Source of the DNA: Brucepastera parasyntrophica
GTDB lineage: Bacteria; Spirochaetota; Spirochaetia; Treponematales; Treponemataceae
NCBI RefSeq assembly: GCF_022376835.1
Contig: NZ_CP084606.1
Span: 2,692,501 to 2,756,500 of the forward strand
Length of the DNA stretch: 64,000 bases
Direction of reading: 5' to 3'
The translations under genes were made by a program, and so were the position numbers. Each line of letters begins with the position of its first letter. Positions within the stretch are counted from its first letter, which is position 1. This document shows, one piece after another, positions 48,363 to 56,764 of this stretch. The notes beneath the pieces were generated by a model that did no database searches, was not told the origin of the DNA, and saw nothing but the letters and a program-made list of their open reading frames with translations.

Positions 48363-49478
48363 ATGAAAAAAGACGGACTGAAACTGGGACTCGCACTGTC
48401 CGGCGGAGGAATCCGCGCTACTATATTCCATCTGGGAATTCTTAAATTCCTGGCGGAGGCAGGGCTCTTTAACCGGATTGCCAGTATTTCTTCGGTTTCG
48501 GGCGCCAGCCTGTGCATCGGGCTGGTTCTCGCGAAGAATAACCTTGCATGGCCGTCCGGGCCGGAGTACCTTGACAGGGTTCTTCCTGAAATTGAAAAAA
48601 CAATAATGGAAAACAATATCCAGCGTTCGGTTTTGCTTGATCTTCCTTTTTCCCCGAAATACTGGTGGAACCGGGTTGAACTCCTTGCCCGTGTTGTGGA
48701 ACAGAAATGGGGAATTTACGGGAACCTTCAGGAATTACCCGCTCTGCCGTACTGGGAAATTAACTGTACAACATACGAGACCGGTAAAAGCTTCCGTATC
48801 CGCCGGGATTATATGGGTGACTTCAAAACAGGCTATACCCAGAACCCCGGGCTTTCCATTGCAAACGTAATAGCGGCTTCAGCCGGGTTTCCTGCATTAA
48901 TTGGTCCGTACAGGATTAATGCGCGCGGCTACCGCTGGACAAGCCAAAAATGGGAAGGGGAGGAGCTGGCGCCTCTGGATGATTATTACCACCTGTGGGA
49001 CGGAGGCGTATACGATAATCTCGGACTGGAAGCCCTCTATAAAATCGGCCGCGGTCTGGATGCTGAAATCAACTATTTGCTTGTCTGTGACGCGTCGGCT
49101 TCAATTGCCGTAAAAAAACGGAAGCCCAGTCTGTCTCCTTCAAATCTGAAAAGACTTCTTGATATAGCAATGGACCAGGTCGGCTCGCTCCGCTGCCGGA
49201 ACATATATTCATATGTTGTAAAGCAGAATGAAGGAGCTTTTATCAAGATCGGGAATTCTGCCGCTGAAATTTCGGAATCGGGCGGATTATCCCCTGATGC
49301 CGCCAGGGAGCTGATAAGCAGCTGTATGACCGCGGAGCAGGCTCTGTCCGTGCAGAATTATCCGACAACCCTGACAACGCCTACCGCTGAAAATTTCAGC
49401 CTTATTCTCCGCCATGGGTATGAAAACGCGAAATGCGTCTATGCCTGTTATATGAAGGAAGGTGCTGCCGGGCAGTAA
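48363..49478 (+). CDS. Patatin-like phospholipase
   Basis: A 371-residue Ser-Asp dyad lipid hydrolase of the patatin family. The oxyanion hole loop is LALSGGGIRATIFH, the nucleophile Ser lies in ISSVSGASLC (the SVSG variant), and the Asp is in the DGGVYDNLGLEAL motif. There is no signal peptide or membrane helix, so it is probably cytoplasmic. A strong GGAGG precedes the ATG. The substrate is unknown. It stands alone downstream of thrC. Confidence 0.88.
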   Translation: MKKDGLKLGLALSGGGIRATIFHLGILKFLAEAGLFNRIASISSVSGASLCIGLVLAKNNLAWPSGPEYLDRVLPEIEKTIMENNIQRSVLLDLPFSPKYWWNRVELLARVVEQKWGIYGNLQELPALPYWEINCTTYETGKSFRIRRDYMGDFKTGYTQNPGLSIANVIAASAGFPALIGPYRINARGYRWTSQKWEGEELAPLDDYYHLWDGGVYDNLGLEALYKIGRGLDAEINYLLVCDASASIAVKKRKPSLSPSNLKRLLDIAMDQVGSLRCRNIYSYVVKQNEGAFIKIGNSAAEISESGGLSPDAARELISSCMTAEQALSVQNYPTTLTTPTAENFSLILRHGYENAKCVYACYMKEGAAGQ

Positions 49479-49833
49479 AAAACTGACTTCCGAGTGCTGC
49501 TGCAATTTTTACTGACAAAAAAAGAAAACGCGCAGAGTTATAGACTTGTGTATCTTCCCGAATTATATTACTCTGTCAGAAATTCAATACGGAAAGACAA
49601 AAATATGTGTGTGTTTTGCATTGGATGGACGATGTTCCTGCTTCAAACGCTGTACTTGCTTCTTTGATATACAATACAACCGTCTGTTTTCTTTTCCAAA
49701 AGCATCATATAAAAGGCCTTCCATTTCCGGTTTTATGTATGCTGTTCCCGGAAAGGTCTTTCTGTTTATAACTGCGGAGAAATTCCGATACCACGATAAA
49801 GGCCGTGTTTGAATGTAAAGAAGGAGGGAGAAT
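49479..49833 (+). other. Intergenic region before the small secreted protein gene
   Basis: 355 bases. Open frames here (e.g. 49546-49812 and 49633-49774) have no ribosome site or recognised product and are probably chance. No RNA or repeat is identified. Confidence 0.45.
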
Positions 49834-50250
49834 ATGAAAAAGGGAGTAATTTTCGTCCTGTGTTTTTTCTGCTGTATCGCGTTTCCGGTATTTTCACAGG
49901 AGGCCGCCGGACATGAAGCAATCCGTGATTATATGCTGGAACGCGGTTATACCGAGTTCAATCCTCAGGAAGAATTCGCCGTCAACATTTTTAACAGAAG
50001 CTGCAGGGAAGTGCTGGGTGAGTCTTTTGTTTCCGGCGCGAAACGGTCCAATTTTTTTATTACGCTGAACGACGGACTGCAATACTGTTTTTACTTTTCC
50101 GAATTCCAGCCAGGTGTGCCGAACATAATTGTTACAATGGTCGCCGGGCCTGGAATGGGTTTTTATAAGGTGAACAGGGCAATGGAAGGCGAAACCGTTA
50201 TGGTAACCGGAGAAGACGGCAGAGAAGAAACCATACTTCTTTTCTATTAG
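49834..50250 (+). CDS. Small exported protein, unknown
   Basis: A 138-residue protein with a signal peptide (IFVLCFFCCIAFPVFSQE) and a short mature domain (AIRDYMLERGYTEF, IFNRSCREVLGESF, FYKVNRAMEGETVMV). AAGGAGGG precedes the ATG, so it is clearly a gene. The family is not recognised. Convergent with dCMP deaminase; repeat copy 3 lies between. Confidence 0.7.
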   Translation: MKKGVIFVLCFFCCIAFPVFSQEAAGHEAIRDYMLERGYTEFNPQEEFAVNIFNRSCREVLGESFVSGAKRSNFFITLNDGLQYCFYFSEFQPGVPNIIVTMVAGPGMGFYKVNRAMEGETVMVTGEDGREETILLFY

Positions 50251-50308
50251 ATGGAAGCCCAGGTCCGCCGCGGGTCCACATTTCCGGCCTTTCCTCTTTT
50301 CAGTTCCG

Positions 50309-50480
50309 TTTATTCGAGGCGAGGGTTTAATCCCTCAGACCGAAGGTCTGCCCTGCTCTGCGGCGGTTTTTATAAAAACCTATAAAAACGTTAGTTTTTG
50401 TAGGTCTCATGGTGTTAAACCCGAGACCAATTCCACGGGAGAGAAAAATACCTCGCTGCTCTGCGGCGAGGTATTTTATT
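50309..50480 (+). repeat. Mosaic structured repeat, copy 3 (long form)
   Basis: TTATTCGAGGCGAGGGTTTAAT; a CAGACCGAAGGTCTG hairpin module shared with copy 1; the AACCTATAAAAAC/GTTTTTGTAGG hairpin shared with copy 4; GGTGTTAAACCCGAGACC; CCACGGGAGAG; and a final hairpin TACCTCGC/GCGAGGTA followed by TTTTATT. The dCMP deaminase stop codon lies in that end. Confidence 0.85.
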
Positions 50481-50976
50481 TTTCATACTGCTGAACTTCG
50501 TCAAAAATATGCTCAATGGTAACTCCTGCCTGCCTGAACATGGAAAGCGTGTCCGAACTGTCCTGATAACGCCGTTCCGCCACAACCCGTTTAATCCCGC
50601 AGTTAATTATAAGCATTGCGCAGGTACGGCAGGGCGTCATCCGGCAGTACAGAGTGGCGCCGTCAATAGCGATTCCGAGACGGGCCGCCTGGCAGATCGC
50701 GTTCTGTTCCGCGTGAACCGTTCTCACGCAATGTTCGGTGACAGTCCCGTCTTCATGCTGCATTTTTTTGAACTGATGTCCGACGTCATCACAGTGGGGG
50801 AGTCCCGTCGGCGAACCGACATAGCCGGTTACCAGAATCTGGTGATCACGGGCAATAACGCAGCCTGAGCGTCCGCGCCCGCAGGTAGCCCGTTTTGCGA
50901 TAGCCCTGCACACTTCCATAAAGTACTCATCCCAGCTCGGACGAATGTATTTTTCTTCTGTTGTTTCATTTCCCAT
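50476..50976 (-). CDS. dCMP deaminase (ComEB-like)
   Basis: A 166-residue zinc deaminase converting dCMP to dUMP for thymidylate synthesis. Zinc ligands and the catalytic Glu are in VHAEQNAI and MTPCRTCAML; RSGCVIARDHQILVTGYVGS is the usual start of the domain. TGC-TAGAAT ends six bases before the ATG and there is no Shine-Dalgarno. The last codons lie in the end of repeat copy 3. Divergent from lon. Confidence 0.93.
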   Translation of the reverse strand: MGNETTEEKYIRPSWDEYFMEVCRAIAKRATCGRGRSGCVIARDHQILVTGYVGSPTGLPHCDDVGHQFKKMQHEDGTVTEHCVRTVHAEQNAICQAARLGIAIDGATLYCRMTPCRTCAMLIINCGIKRVVAERRYQDSSDTLSMFRQAGVTIEHIFDEVQQYEK

Positions 50977-50982
50977 AGGCAG

Positions 50983-50991
50983 ATTCTAGCA
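50983..50991 (-). promoter_or_regulatory. Extended -10 promoter of the dCMP deaminase gene (leaderless)
   Basis: On the minus strand TGC-TAGAAT, CTGCCT, then ATG. Confidence 0.6.
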
Positions 50992-51013
50992 CGGATTTTC
51001 CTGAAATGCAATT

Positions 51014-51035
51014 TTTTTACCGGCGCCGGTAAAAA
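51014..51035. promoter_or_regulatory. Perfect 22-bp palindrome between dCMP deaminase and lon
   Basis: TTTTTACCGGC followed at once by GCCGGTAAAAA. It lies between divergent starts, where a terminator would be odd, so an operator or an insulator-like terminator is possible. Confidence 0.4.
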
Positions 51036-51115
51036 TACGCCGTTCCTTTTACTTACTTTTCTGATGTAAAAAATTAACCAATTCGTTGCATCAGAAACAC
51101 TTACGACCGGAAACA

Positions 51116-51139
51116 GTCAAATTATCCGGATAAGTTGAC
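51116..51139 (+). promoter_or_regulatory. Operator-like palindrome upstream of the lon promoter
   Basis: GTCAAATTATCC and GGATAAGTTGAC: 24 bases with one mismatch per arm, ending 5 bases before a consensus -35. An outer inverted pair, TTTCTGATG and CATCAGAAA (51058-51097), lies just upstream. It is not the HrcA CIRCE element. Confidence 0.45.
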
Positions 51140-51144
51140 TATAT

Positions 51145-51172
51145 TTGACATTTCAATCTTTTTCAGGATATT
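51145..51172 (+). promoter_or_regulatory. lon promoter
   Basis: TTGACA (51145-51150), a 16-base spacer and GATATT (51167-51172). The expected start of transcription is at the ATG at 51179, making that the likely start codon. Confidence 0.5.
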
Positions 51173-51178
51173 ATGAGT

Positions 51179-53569
51179 ATGGCAGAAAAAAACATTGTAC
51201 CAATTGAACAACTATTACCGAACAAACTCTTTTTAATTCCGCTGACGGGCCGCCCGATTTTCCCCGGCATCTTCACTCCGATTATGATAAATAATTCGGA
51301 TGATGTAAAAGTTGTCGAAGAGGCATATTCGACTGACGGCTTTATCGGTATCTGTATGGTAAACACCGAGTCGGACACAACAACAGTTTCCGATTTGTGC
51401 CAGGTAGGTACTGTTGCGCGGGTTATTAAAAAAATAAACCTGCCGGACGGCGGGTTGAATGTGTTCGTTTCAACCTTAAAACGGTTCCGCATCAGGAAAA
51501 CAGTGAGCGAACGGGATCCCATGCTCGCCATCATTGATTATCTTGATGATGAGGAAGATGACACTTTTGAAGTGAAAGCTCTCACACGCGCGCTTATCGG
51601 AGAAATGAAAGAACTGTCGGAAAACAATCCGCTGTTCTCCGAGGAAATGAGGCTCAATATGGTGAATATTGACCATCCCGGGAAAATTGCCGATTTTATC
51701 GCAAGCATTCTGAACATAGATAAGCATGACCAGCAGCGCATTCTTGAAATTACCAATGTGCGCCAGCGCATGGAACAGGTGCTGGTATATATCAAGAAAG
51801 AGCAGGAACTGCTCCGCGTGCAGAAAAAAATACAGAGCGAAATCAATAACCGCATCGAGAAAAACCAGCGGGAATATTTTCTTCGTGAGGAACTGAAAAC
51901 AATCAAGGAAGAACTCGGCATAACGACCGACGCAAAAACTTCCGACTACCAGAAATTCAAAGACAAAATAGACAGTTTCAATTTTGAAGGAGAAACCAAG
52001 GAAACTGTTGAAAATGAACTTGAGAAATTCGCTCTGATGGAAACCAATTCCGGCGAATATATTATTACCCGCAATTACCTTGAAACAATTGTGAATCTTC
52101 CCTGGCTTCCGTCTCCGAATGAAAATTTTGATCTGAAGGAAGCCCGGGCCGTACTTGACGGCGACCACTACGGTCTTGAAGATGTCAAAAAAAGGATTAT
52201 CGAATATCTGGCGGTCCGCAAACTGAAAAAGGACACCAAGGGGTCCATTCTCCTTCTGGTCGGCCCTCCCGGCGTCGGAAAAACGAGTGTGGGCCGTTCC
52301 ATCGCCCGCGCAATGAACAAGGAATTTTTCCGCTTTTCGGTCGGGGGGATGCGGGACGAGGCTGAAATAAAGGGCCACCGCAGGACCTACATAGGAGCCA
52401 TGCCGGGAAAAATCATTCAGGGACTCAAAATCGTAAAGACAAATTCACCTGTTTTTATGATCGATGAAGTTGATAAGATGGGGCAGAGCTTTCAGGGCGA
52501 CCCTTCGAGCGCCCTCCTTGAAGTGCTTGATCCCGAACAGAATGTGGCGTTCCGCGATCATTATCTTGATTTGCCTTTTGATCTTTCAAATATTCTGTTC
52601 ATTTTAACCGCAAATACGCTGGACTCGATTCCGGGACCTCTTCTTGACCGGGCCGAAATCATACAGCTGTCAGGTTATATTGATACTGAAAAACTTGAAA
52701 TCGCCAGGAAGTATCTGGTTCCCCGAAGTCTCAAACGGAACGGACTCGGCAGAAATCAGGTTAAATATGACAAGGATTCCCTGCTGTTTATCGCGAACGG
52801 TTATGCCAGGGAAGCCGGAGTCCGCAATCTGGAAAAAAACCTGGACAAAATCCACCGGAAATTTGCCACTGAAATCGTATTCGGCGAAAAACCGGGAACG
52901 GAAAAATTCACTCCCGATATCGAAGCAATAAAGAAGATTCTCGGGAAGCCCATGTTCCGGGAAGATTCCGAAAAAAGAGCGGACATCCCGGGGACGGCCG
53001 TAGGACTTGCCTGGACAAGTATGGGAGGAGATACGCTTATTATTGAAGCGATTTCAAATCCCGGCAAGGAAGGTGTCCACCTCACCGGACAAATGGGCGA
53101 TGTTATGAAGGAGTCTGCGTCAATCGCATGGTCCTGGGTAAAACATTATATGACTTCGTCCGGTGAAATTGACGCGGCCTGGTATGAAACAAAGCAGATT
53201 CATCTCCATATACCTGAAGGCGCGACCCCAAAAGACGGTCCTTCCGCGGGTATTACGATGGCGACAGCTCTTTTGTCATTAATGAAAAACAGGCCGATCA
53301 AACCTGCTCTTGCCATGACCGGCGAGCTTTCCCTGACCGGACAGGTCCTTCCCATAGGTGGGCTCAAGGAAAAAACCATTGCCGCGCGGAGAAACGGGAC
53401 AAAGGAGATTATAATTCCAAAGGCTAATCTAAGGGACCTTGATGACATTCCCGAACACGTCAGAAAGGGTATAACCTTTCATCCGGTTACGCGGATGGAA
53501 GAGGTTGTCGAGTTAACCTTTTCCGCGAAAAAGGGGCCGGCAAAAAAGGCCGGAACAGGCAGGAAATAA
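51179..53569 (+). CDS. lon: ATP-dependent protease Lon
   Basis: A 796-residue AAA+ protease. The N-terminal substrate domain (LFLIPLTGRPIFPGIFTPI), a coiled coil near residues 190-240, the Walker A loop LLVGPPGVGKTSVGRS, Walker B VFMIDEVDKMG and the Ser-Lys dyad region (PKDGPSAGITMATALLSL, then the Lys about 43 residues on in PIGGLKEKTIAARR) are all present. It starts at 51179 if transcription follows the promoter noted; an ATG at 51173 with AGGA close by is the alternative. It ends at a clear terminator. Confidence 0.96.
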   Translation: MAEKNIVPIEQLLPNKLFLIPLTGRPIFPGIFTPIMINNSDDVKVVEEAYSTDGFIGICMVNTESDTTTVSDLCQVGTVARVIKKINLPDGGLNVFVSTLKRFRIRKTVSERDPMLAIIDYLDDEEDDTFEVKALTRALIGEMKELSENNPLFSEEMRLNMVNIDHPGKIADFIASILNIDKHDQQRILEITNVRQRMEQVLVYIKKEQELLRVQKKIQSEINNRIEKNQREYFLREELKTIKEELGITTDAKTSDYQKFKDKIDSFNFEGETKETVENELEKFALMETNSGEYIITRNYLETIVNLPWLPSPNENFDLKEARAVLDGDHYGLEDVKKRIIEYLAVRKLKKDTKGSILLLVGPPGVGKTSVGRSIARAMNKEFFRFSVGGMRDEAEIKGHRRTYIGAMPGKIIQGLKIVKTNSPVFMIDEVDKMGQSFQGDPSSALLEVLDPEQNVAFRDHYLDLPFDLSNILFILTANTLDSIPGPLLDRAEIIQLSGYIDTEKLEIARKYLVPRSLKRNGLGRNQVKYDKDSLLFIANGYAREAGVRNLEKNLDKIHRKFATEIVFGEKPGTEKFTPDIEAIKKILGKPMFREDSEKRADIPGTAVGLAWTSMGGDTLIIEAISNPGKEGVHLTGQMGDVMKESASIAWSWVKHYMTSSGEIDAAWYETKQIHLHIPEGATPKDGPSAGITMATALLSLMKNRPIKPALAMTGELSLTGQVLPIGGLKEKTIAARRNGTKEIIIPKANLRDLDDIPEHVRKGITFHPVTRMEEVVELTFSAKKGPAKKAGTGRK

Positions 53570-53602
53570 TACGGCCCGCTGAGCGGAATAACACAAAAAA
53601 TT

Positions 53603-53627
53603 ACCGGCGGGAAATATTCCCGCCGGT
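53603..53627. terminator. Bidirectional terminator between lon and the radical SAM gene
   Basis: A perfect 10-bp stem (ACCGGCGGGA with TCCCGCCGGT) with a 5-base loop, T-run on the plus side and A-run on the other. It serves converging genes. Confidence 0.85.
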
Positions 53628-53653
53628 TTTCATTCGGTCTGAAACAGATTTCG

Positions 53654-54927
53654 TCAGGTCCGGAGTGTAAGCGTTGTATAATCAAGATATTTATTTTCCA
53701 GAATAATTTCCGAAACAAAGGCTGCGAGTTTTTCATTCCCGAGAATATCCGCAATCGAAATACTGTTTTCCGGCTTATTATAACACTTATAATAAGTCTT
53801 GTTATAAGTGTTATAATAAGCTGCGCAGGCCTGTTCAAGTTTTGAGGTAAGAATACCGGTAAGCGGAAACGGACCGTTTCCGTCCGGGAGATATTTTTTC
53901 CGCCTGAGCGCCGTCCGCTCGGTTTTCAGCCATTCCGCATAGCGGCCTGTTGCCTTTTTCAGCGGGGCCGTGTCTGTTTTATGGAGCGAATATAAATTTT
54001 CCATGTGAATGAGCAGCACGAAAAGGCTGTCCGGCGGGGCAAGCAGATCGCGGTATACACGGTGAGGCACCATTTGGGGCATTCCCATCTCTTCCAGCAT
54101 TTTATTCCGGCCTAGTATGAGAGGATACTCATATGCCGGAAGCGGAATGCCCGACTGCCTGTTTTCCCTGTATACCATGTCATACAGGGACAGTACGTCA
54201 GGGTAATTATGTTTTACTGTTTCAACAAAAAGATCTTTCTGGCAGCCCGGCCTGAGAGTCAGTCCGCCCGGATATATAAAATCAGCGCCGGCCTCCCTTG
54301 CCGCAGAAAAAAGGCGCTCCGTTTCTTCCGGCGTGCCCGTAATTCCCGGACAGAGGGGCATTGCATATATTCCGCTGGAAAATCCCCTCTGCTTTGCCTT
54401 CCTGATAATTTCGAGTCTTTCCTGCGGCGGAGAGGCTCCCGGTTCAAGAACAGCGGCCTTTTCCGGATTGGCGGTTGTCAGGGTAACGCCGACAAGAACA
54501 TGGGGAAACTCTGCAAGTATATCAAAGTCGCGGACAATGAGATCGTTTTTTGTAAGAAGGACTATCGGCACTCCTGCCGGGGCAAGAAGCTCAAGTGCTT
54601 TTCTTGTCAGTTTCAGTTCTTTCTCGAGGGGCTGGTAAATGTCAGTTACTCCCGAGCTCATGCACAGAGCGCCGTATTCACGGGCTGTAACTTTTTTTCC
54701 ATGTCTGCGGACACCTGTTCAGGCAGATTGGCGCGGACGCAGATATCCCGTTCAAAATCGCCTTCCACATAATATTTTTCCGCCCGGCCGTCACAGTAAC
54801 GGCATCCGTGGGCACAGCCCCGGTAAGGAGCGAGTACCCGGTACAGGGAAATTAAAAACGATTCGGGCAGCATTGACCGGGTTATGCCGGTTTTTGCTTC
54901 AATAGTTTTATAAGACTGAAGGCTCAT
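53654..54927 (-). CDS. Radical SAM protein, spore-photoproduct-lyase-like (frameshifted)
   Basis: A 424-residue radical SAM enzyme. The cluster motif is CAHGCRYCDGRAEKYY near residue 38, then VPIVLLTKNDLIVRD and HVLVGVTLTTANPEKAAVLEP as in the SPL/DUF-type group. The frame is lost at the T7 run 54692-54698; one more base changes EKKLQPVNTALCA-stop to EKKVTAREYGALCMSSGVTD. An odd AT-rich insert near the end (AYYNTYNKTYYKCYNKPEN) comes from a DNA palindrome. The start abuts repeat copy 4 and has no ribosome site; Met-19 is the next choice. The function is unknown. Confidence 0.8.
53773..53821. repeat. Palindrome with a 20-bp stem inside the radical SAM gene
   Basis: GCTTATTATAACACTTATAA, a 9-base loop, then its exact complement ending CTTATTATAA-type. 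It is in frame and codes Tyr/Asn/Lys repeats absent from the family core, as expected of a mobile palindromic insert. Confidence 0.75.
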
Positions 54928-54931
54928 CCGT

Positions 54932-55088
54932 TTTATTCGAGGCGAGGGTTTAATACCTCGCTGCGCTGCTGCGTTTTTTATTAAAACCTATAAAAACTTT
55001 AATTTTTATAGGTTCCATGGTGTTAAACCCGAGACCAATTTCATGGGAGAACGAAACACCTCGCTGTTCTGCTGCGAGGTATTTTATT
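54932..55088 (+). repeat. Mosaic structured repeat, copy 4 (long form)
   Basis: TTTATTCGAGGCGAGGGTTTAATACC, a CTCGCTGCGCTGCTGCG module, the hairpin AACCTATAAAAA/TTTTTATAGGTT, GGTGTTAAACCCGAGACC, CATGGGAGAACG and a last hairpin ACCTCGC/GCGAGGT followed by ATTTTATT. It separates a lipoprotein gene from the radical SAM start. Confidence 0.85.
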
Positions 55089-55236
55089 GTAACGTTTTTT
55101 CGGAATTATTCCAGCATGGGAACCACAATAGATTTTGTTTGTATATTGAAAATTGAATTACCCGCGGGAAAAAGAGTCTTTGCTGAAAATCTTTCCGGTT
55201 TTCCGGACCTGAAAGATTTTCAGCAGAAAACGGATA

Positions 55237-55908
55237 TTATTTTTTTTCGTTCAGAGTTCCCTTGATGGTCAGAATATTGTTTGCGAAACCGAAATCAAGT
55301 TTTCCTTCATACCAGCGGGACGCCGCGGTATTATAGGTATCGGGAATCAGTGCTATCTTGTTCCAGTCAAGGTCGGCCATGTTTTCCGTATTTCCGCCGT
55401 CTTTTACATATTCAGGCAGCAGTACAAATTCCCCTCCGATATTCTCCGCAATGCGTGAGGCCGTCTTTGCGCCGGTGAGAACATCGAATTTTCCGTCTGA
55501 ATCGGTGGTCAGCTCATAAGCTGTTCCCCGGTGTACAAAGCGGACCTGAAGGGCTTTCCCGTTCTGGGTAACGGTCAGGGCGTCAGCTTCCATTACCTCA
55601 GGCGGCGCCAGCGGGAAAAGAAGCAGGTTGCGCAATGACATAGGCAGGGCAGGCTGTTTGGTCGCTTCCGTATCGAAACGGACCGTATCAAACCGGGCTG
55701 TTGACGCCGACTTGCTCGCTCCTGAAGCCGCGTCATACTGGTCTTTAAATGTCTGACCGTTGAAGGTCCAGCTCAGATAGTCGGCGGGATCTTCTGTTAC
55801 AACATTTTTCCGGGCATCCAGTTTAACCGTCTGTCCTCCGCAGGAAGAGAGGATTGCCAGAAAAGTAAGGCCTATAAATGTGCTTAAAAGCAGTTTTGTT
55901 TTATTCAT
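55237..55908 (-). CDS. Lipoprotein, unknown
   Basis: A 223-residue lipoprotein with a signal and lipobox (FIGLTFLAILSSCGG). The mature part has no recognised domain; it includes NPENMADLDW-type segments such as NTENMADLDWNKIALIP. GAGGAAAAA precedes the ATG. It lies upstream of repeat copy 4 and the radical SAM gene on the same strand, and is divergent from the small barrel gene. Confidence 0.75.
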   Translation of the reverse strand: MNKTKLLLSTFIGLTFLAILSSCGGQTVKLDARKNVVTEDPADYLSWTFNGQTFKDQYDAASGASKSASTARFDTVRFDTEATKQPALPMSLRNLLLFPLAPPEVMEADALTVTQNGKALQVRFVHRGTAYELTTDSDGKFDVLTGAKTASRIAENIGGEFVLLPEYVKDGGNTENMADLDWNKIALIPDTYNTAASRWYEGKLDFGFANNILTIKGTLNEKK

Positions 55909-56037
55909 TTTTTCCTCCAGTGAATAAAATGGGAAAACCCATACTAGAAAATATATTGCCGGGAAAAATAAAAGTCAAATAGGGGATAATGCAGCTGAAC
56001 CTCCCCGCGGGAAATCCTCTGCACAAATTCAGGATTA

Positions 56038-56059
56038 GTGTAAATTAAATAATTTACAC
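56038..56059 (+). promoter_or_regulatory. AT-rich palindrome upstream of the small barrel gene
   Basis: GTGTAAATTA, AA, TAATTTACAC: a perfect 10-bp inverted repeat in the divergent region between the lipoprotein and barrel genes. Operator-like. Confidence 0.4.
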
Positions 56060-56196
56060 CCGTTATTTGTTTTTTCGGAGTAAAATTATATAATATTGTT
56101 ATGCTGTTCCGCATTGCAGCAAATGAAACGAGCGGTTGTTTATACAGGTTTGAAGGTGTTCCGGATTGACAGAAAAATGTCCGGAGAGGAGAATAA

Positions 56197-56726
56197 ATGA
56201 AAAAACTCTGTTTGATGTCTTTTTTTCTTTTGATGATAGGGTCCGGCGTGGTTGCCGCGGAAAAAGCCAGGTTTGGCTTGGACCTTGGGGCGGGACTTTC
56301 ATTCGGCCTGATGGGTGAAGAAAGAGAAGGTGCCGCTAATCACGGCGAGGATAAAGTGGTCACTTTTTTATCGACCTTGCGGGGATCGGTGCATGTAGGC
56401 GGAAGAATCAGGCTGCTGCACAATCTGACTGCCGGCGTTCAGCTCGGCTTTAATATGATTACTTCCGGGACCGGTGATGATTCCGAAACGCTGATAGATA
56501 TTCCCGTTTACGGACTGCTCCGCTATGATTTGGGCATTTTCGGACTTGAAGCTTTTGGGGGTACTACATAAGCACAGTACAATCGGAGTATTATAATTTC
56601 AGCGGGCCTGAAATCGGCGCCAAAGTGAGCATCAGTTTGTTCTATGCTTCATTTTCAGTTGTTTTTGCCGATCCCCAATATTACAGGATTGCACTTGGTA
56701 TACAGGCCTCAACTTTTAAATGGTGA
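56197..56726 (+). CDS. Small outer-membrane beta-barrel-like protein (frameshifted)
   Basis: A signal peptide (CLMSFFLLMIGSGVVAAEK) and then alternating strands as in small OmpA-like barrels: RFGLDLGAGLSFGLMG, GSVHVGGRIRLLHNLTAGV, IPVYGLLRYDLGIFGLEAFGG. The frame breaks at the G5 run 56557-56561; one more G gives GGYYISTVQSEYYNFSGPE and an end at 56726 in an aromatic strand (ALGIQASTFKW), 176 residues in all. Ending on an aromatic residue is typical for barrels. GGAGAGGAG precedes the ATG. Confidence 0.7.
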
Positions 56727-56764
56727 TGCCGGGCCTGTTATTTTGCCCCATCCATATACAGGAG

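Noticed and set aside
49546-49812. 88-codon plus-strand frame before the small secreted protein
   Set aside because: Cys/Phe-rich composition, no ribosome site, and no recognisable family; probably chance.
51476-52378. 300-codon minus-strand frame inside lon
   Set aside because: Lon is intact and clearly coding on the other strand; the antisense peptide has no recognisable motif.
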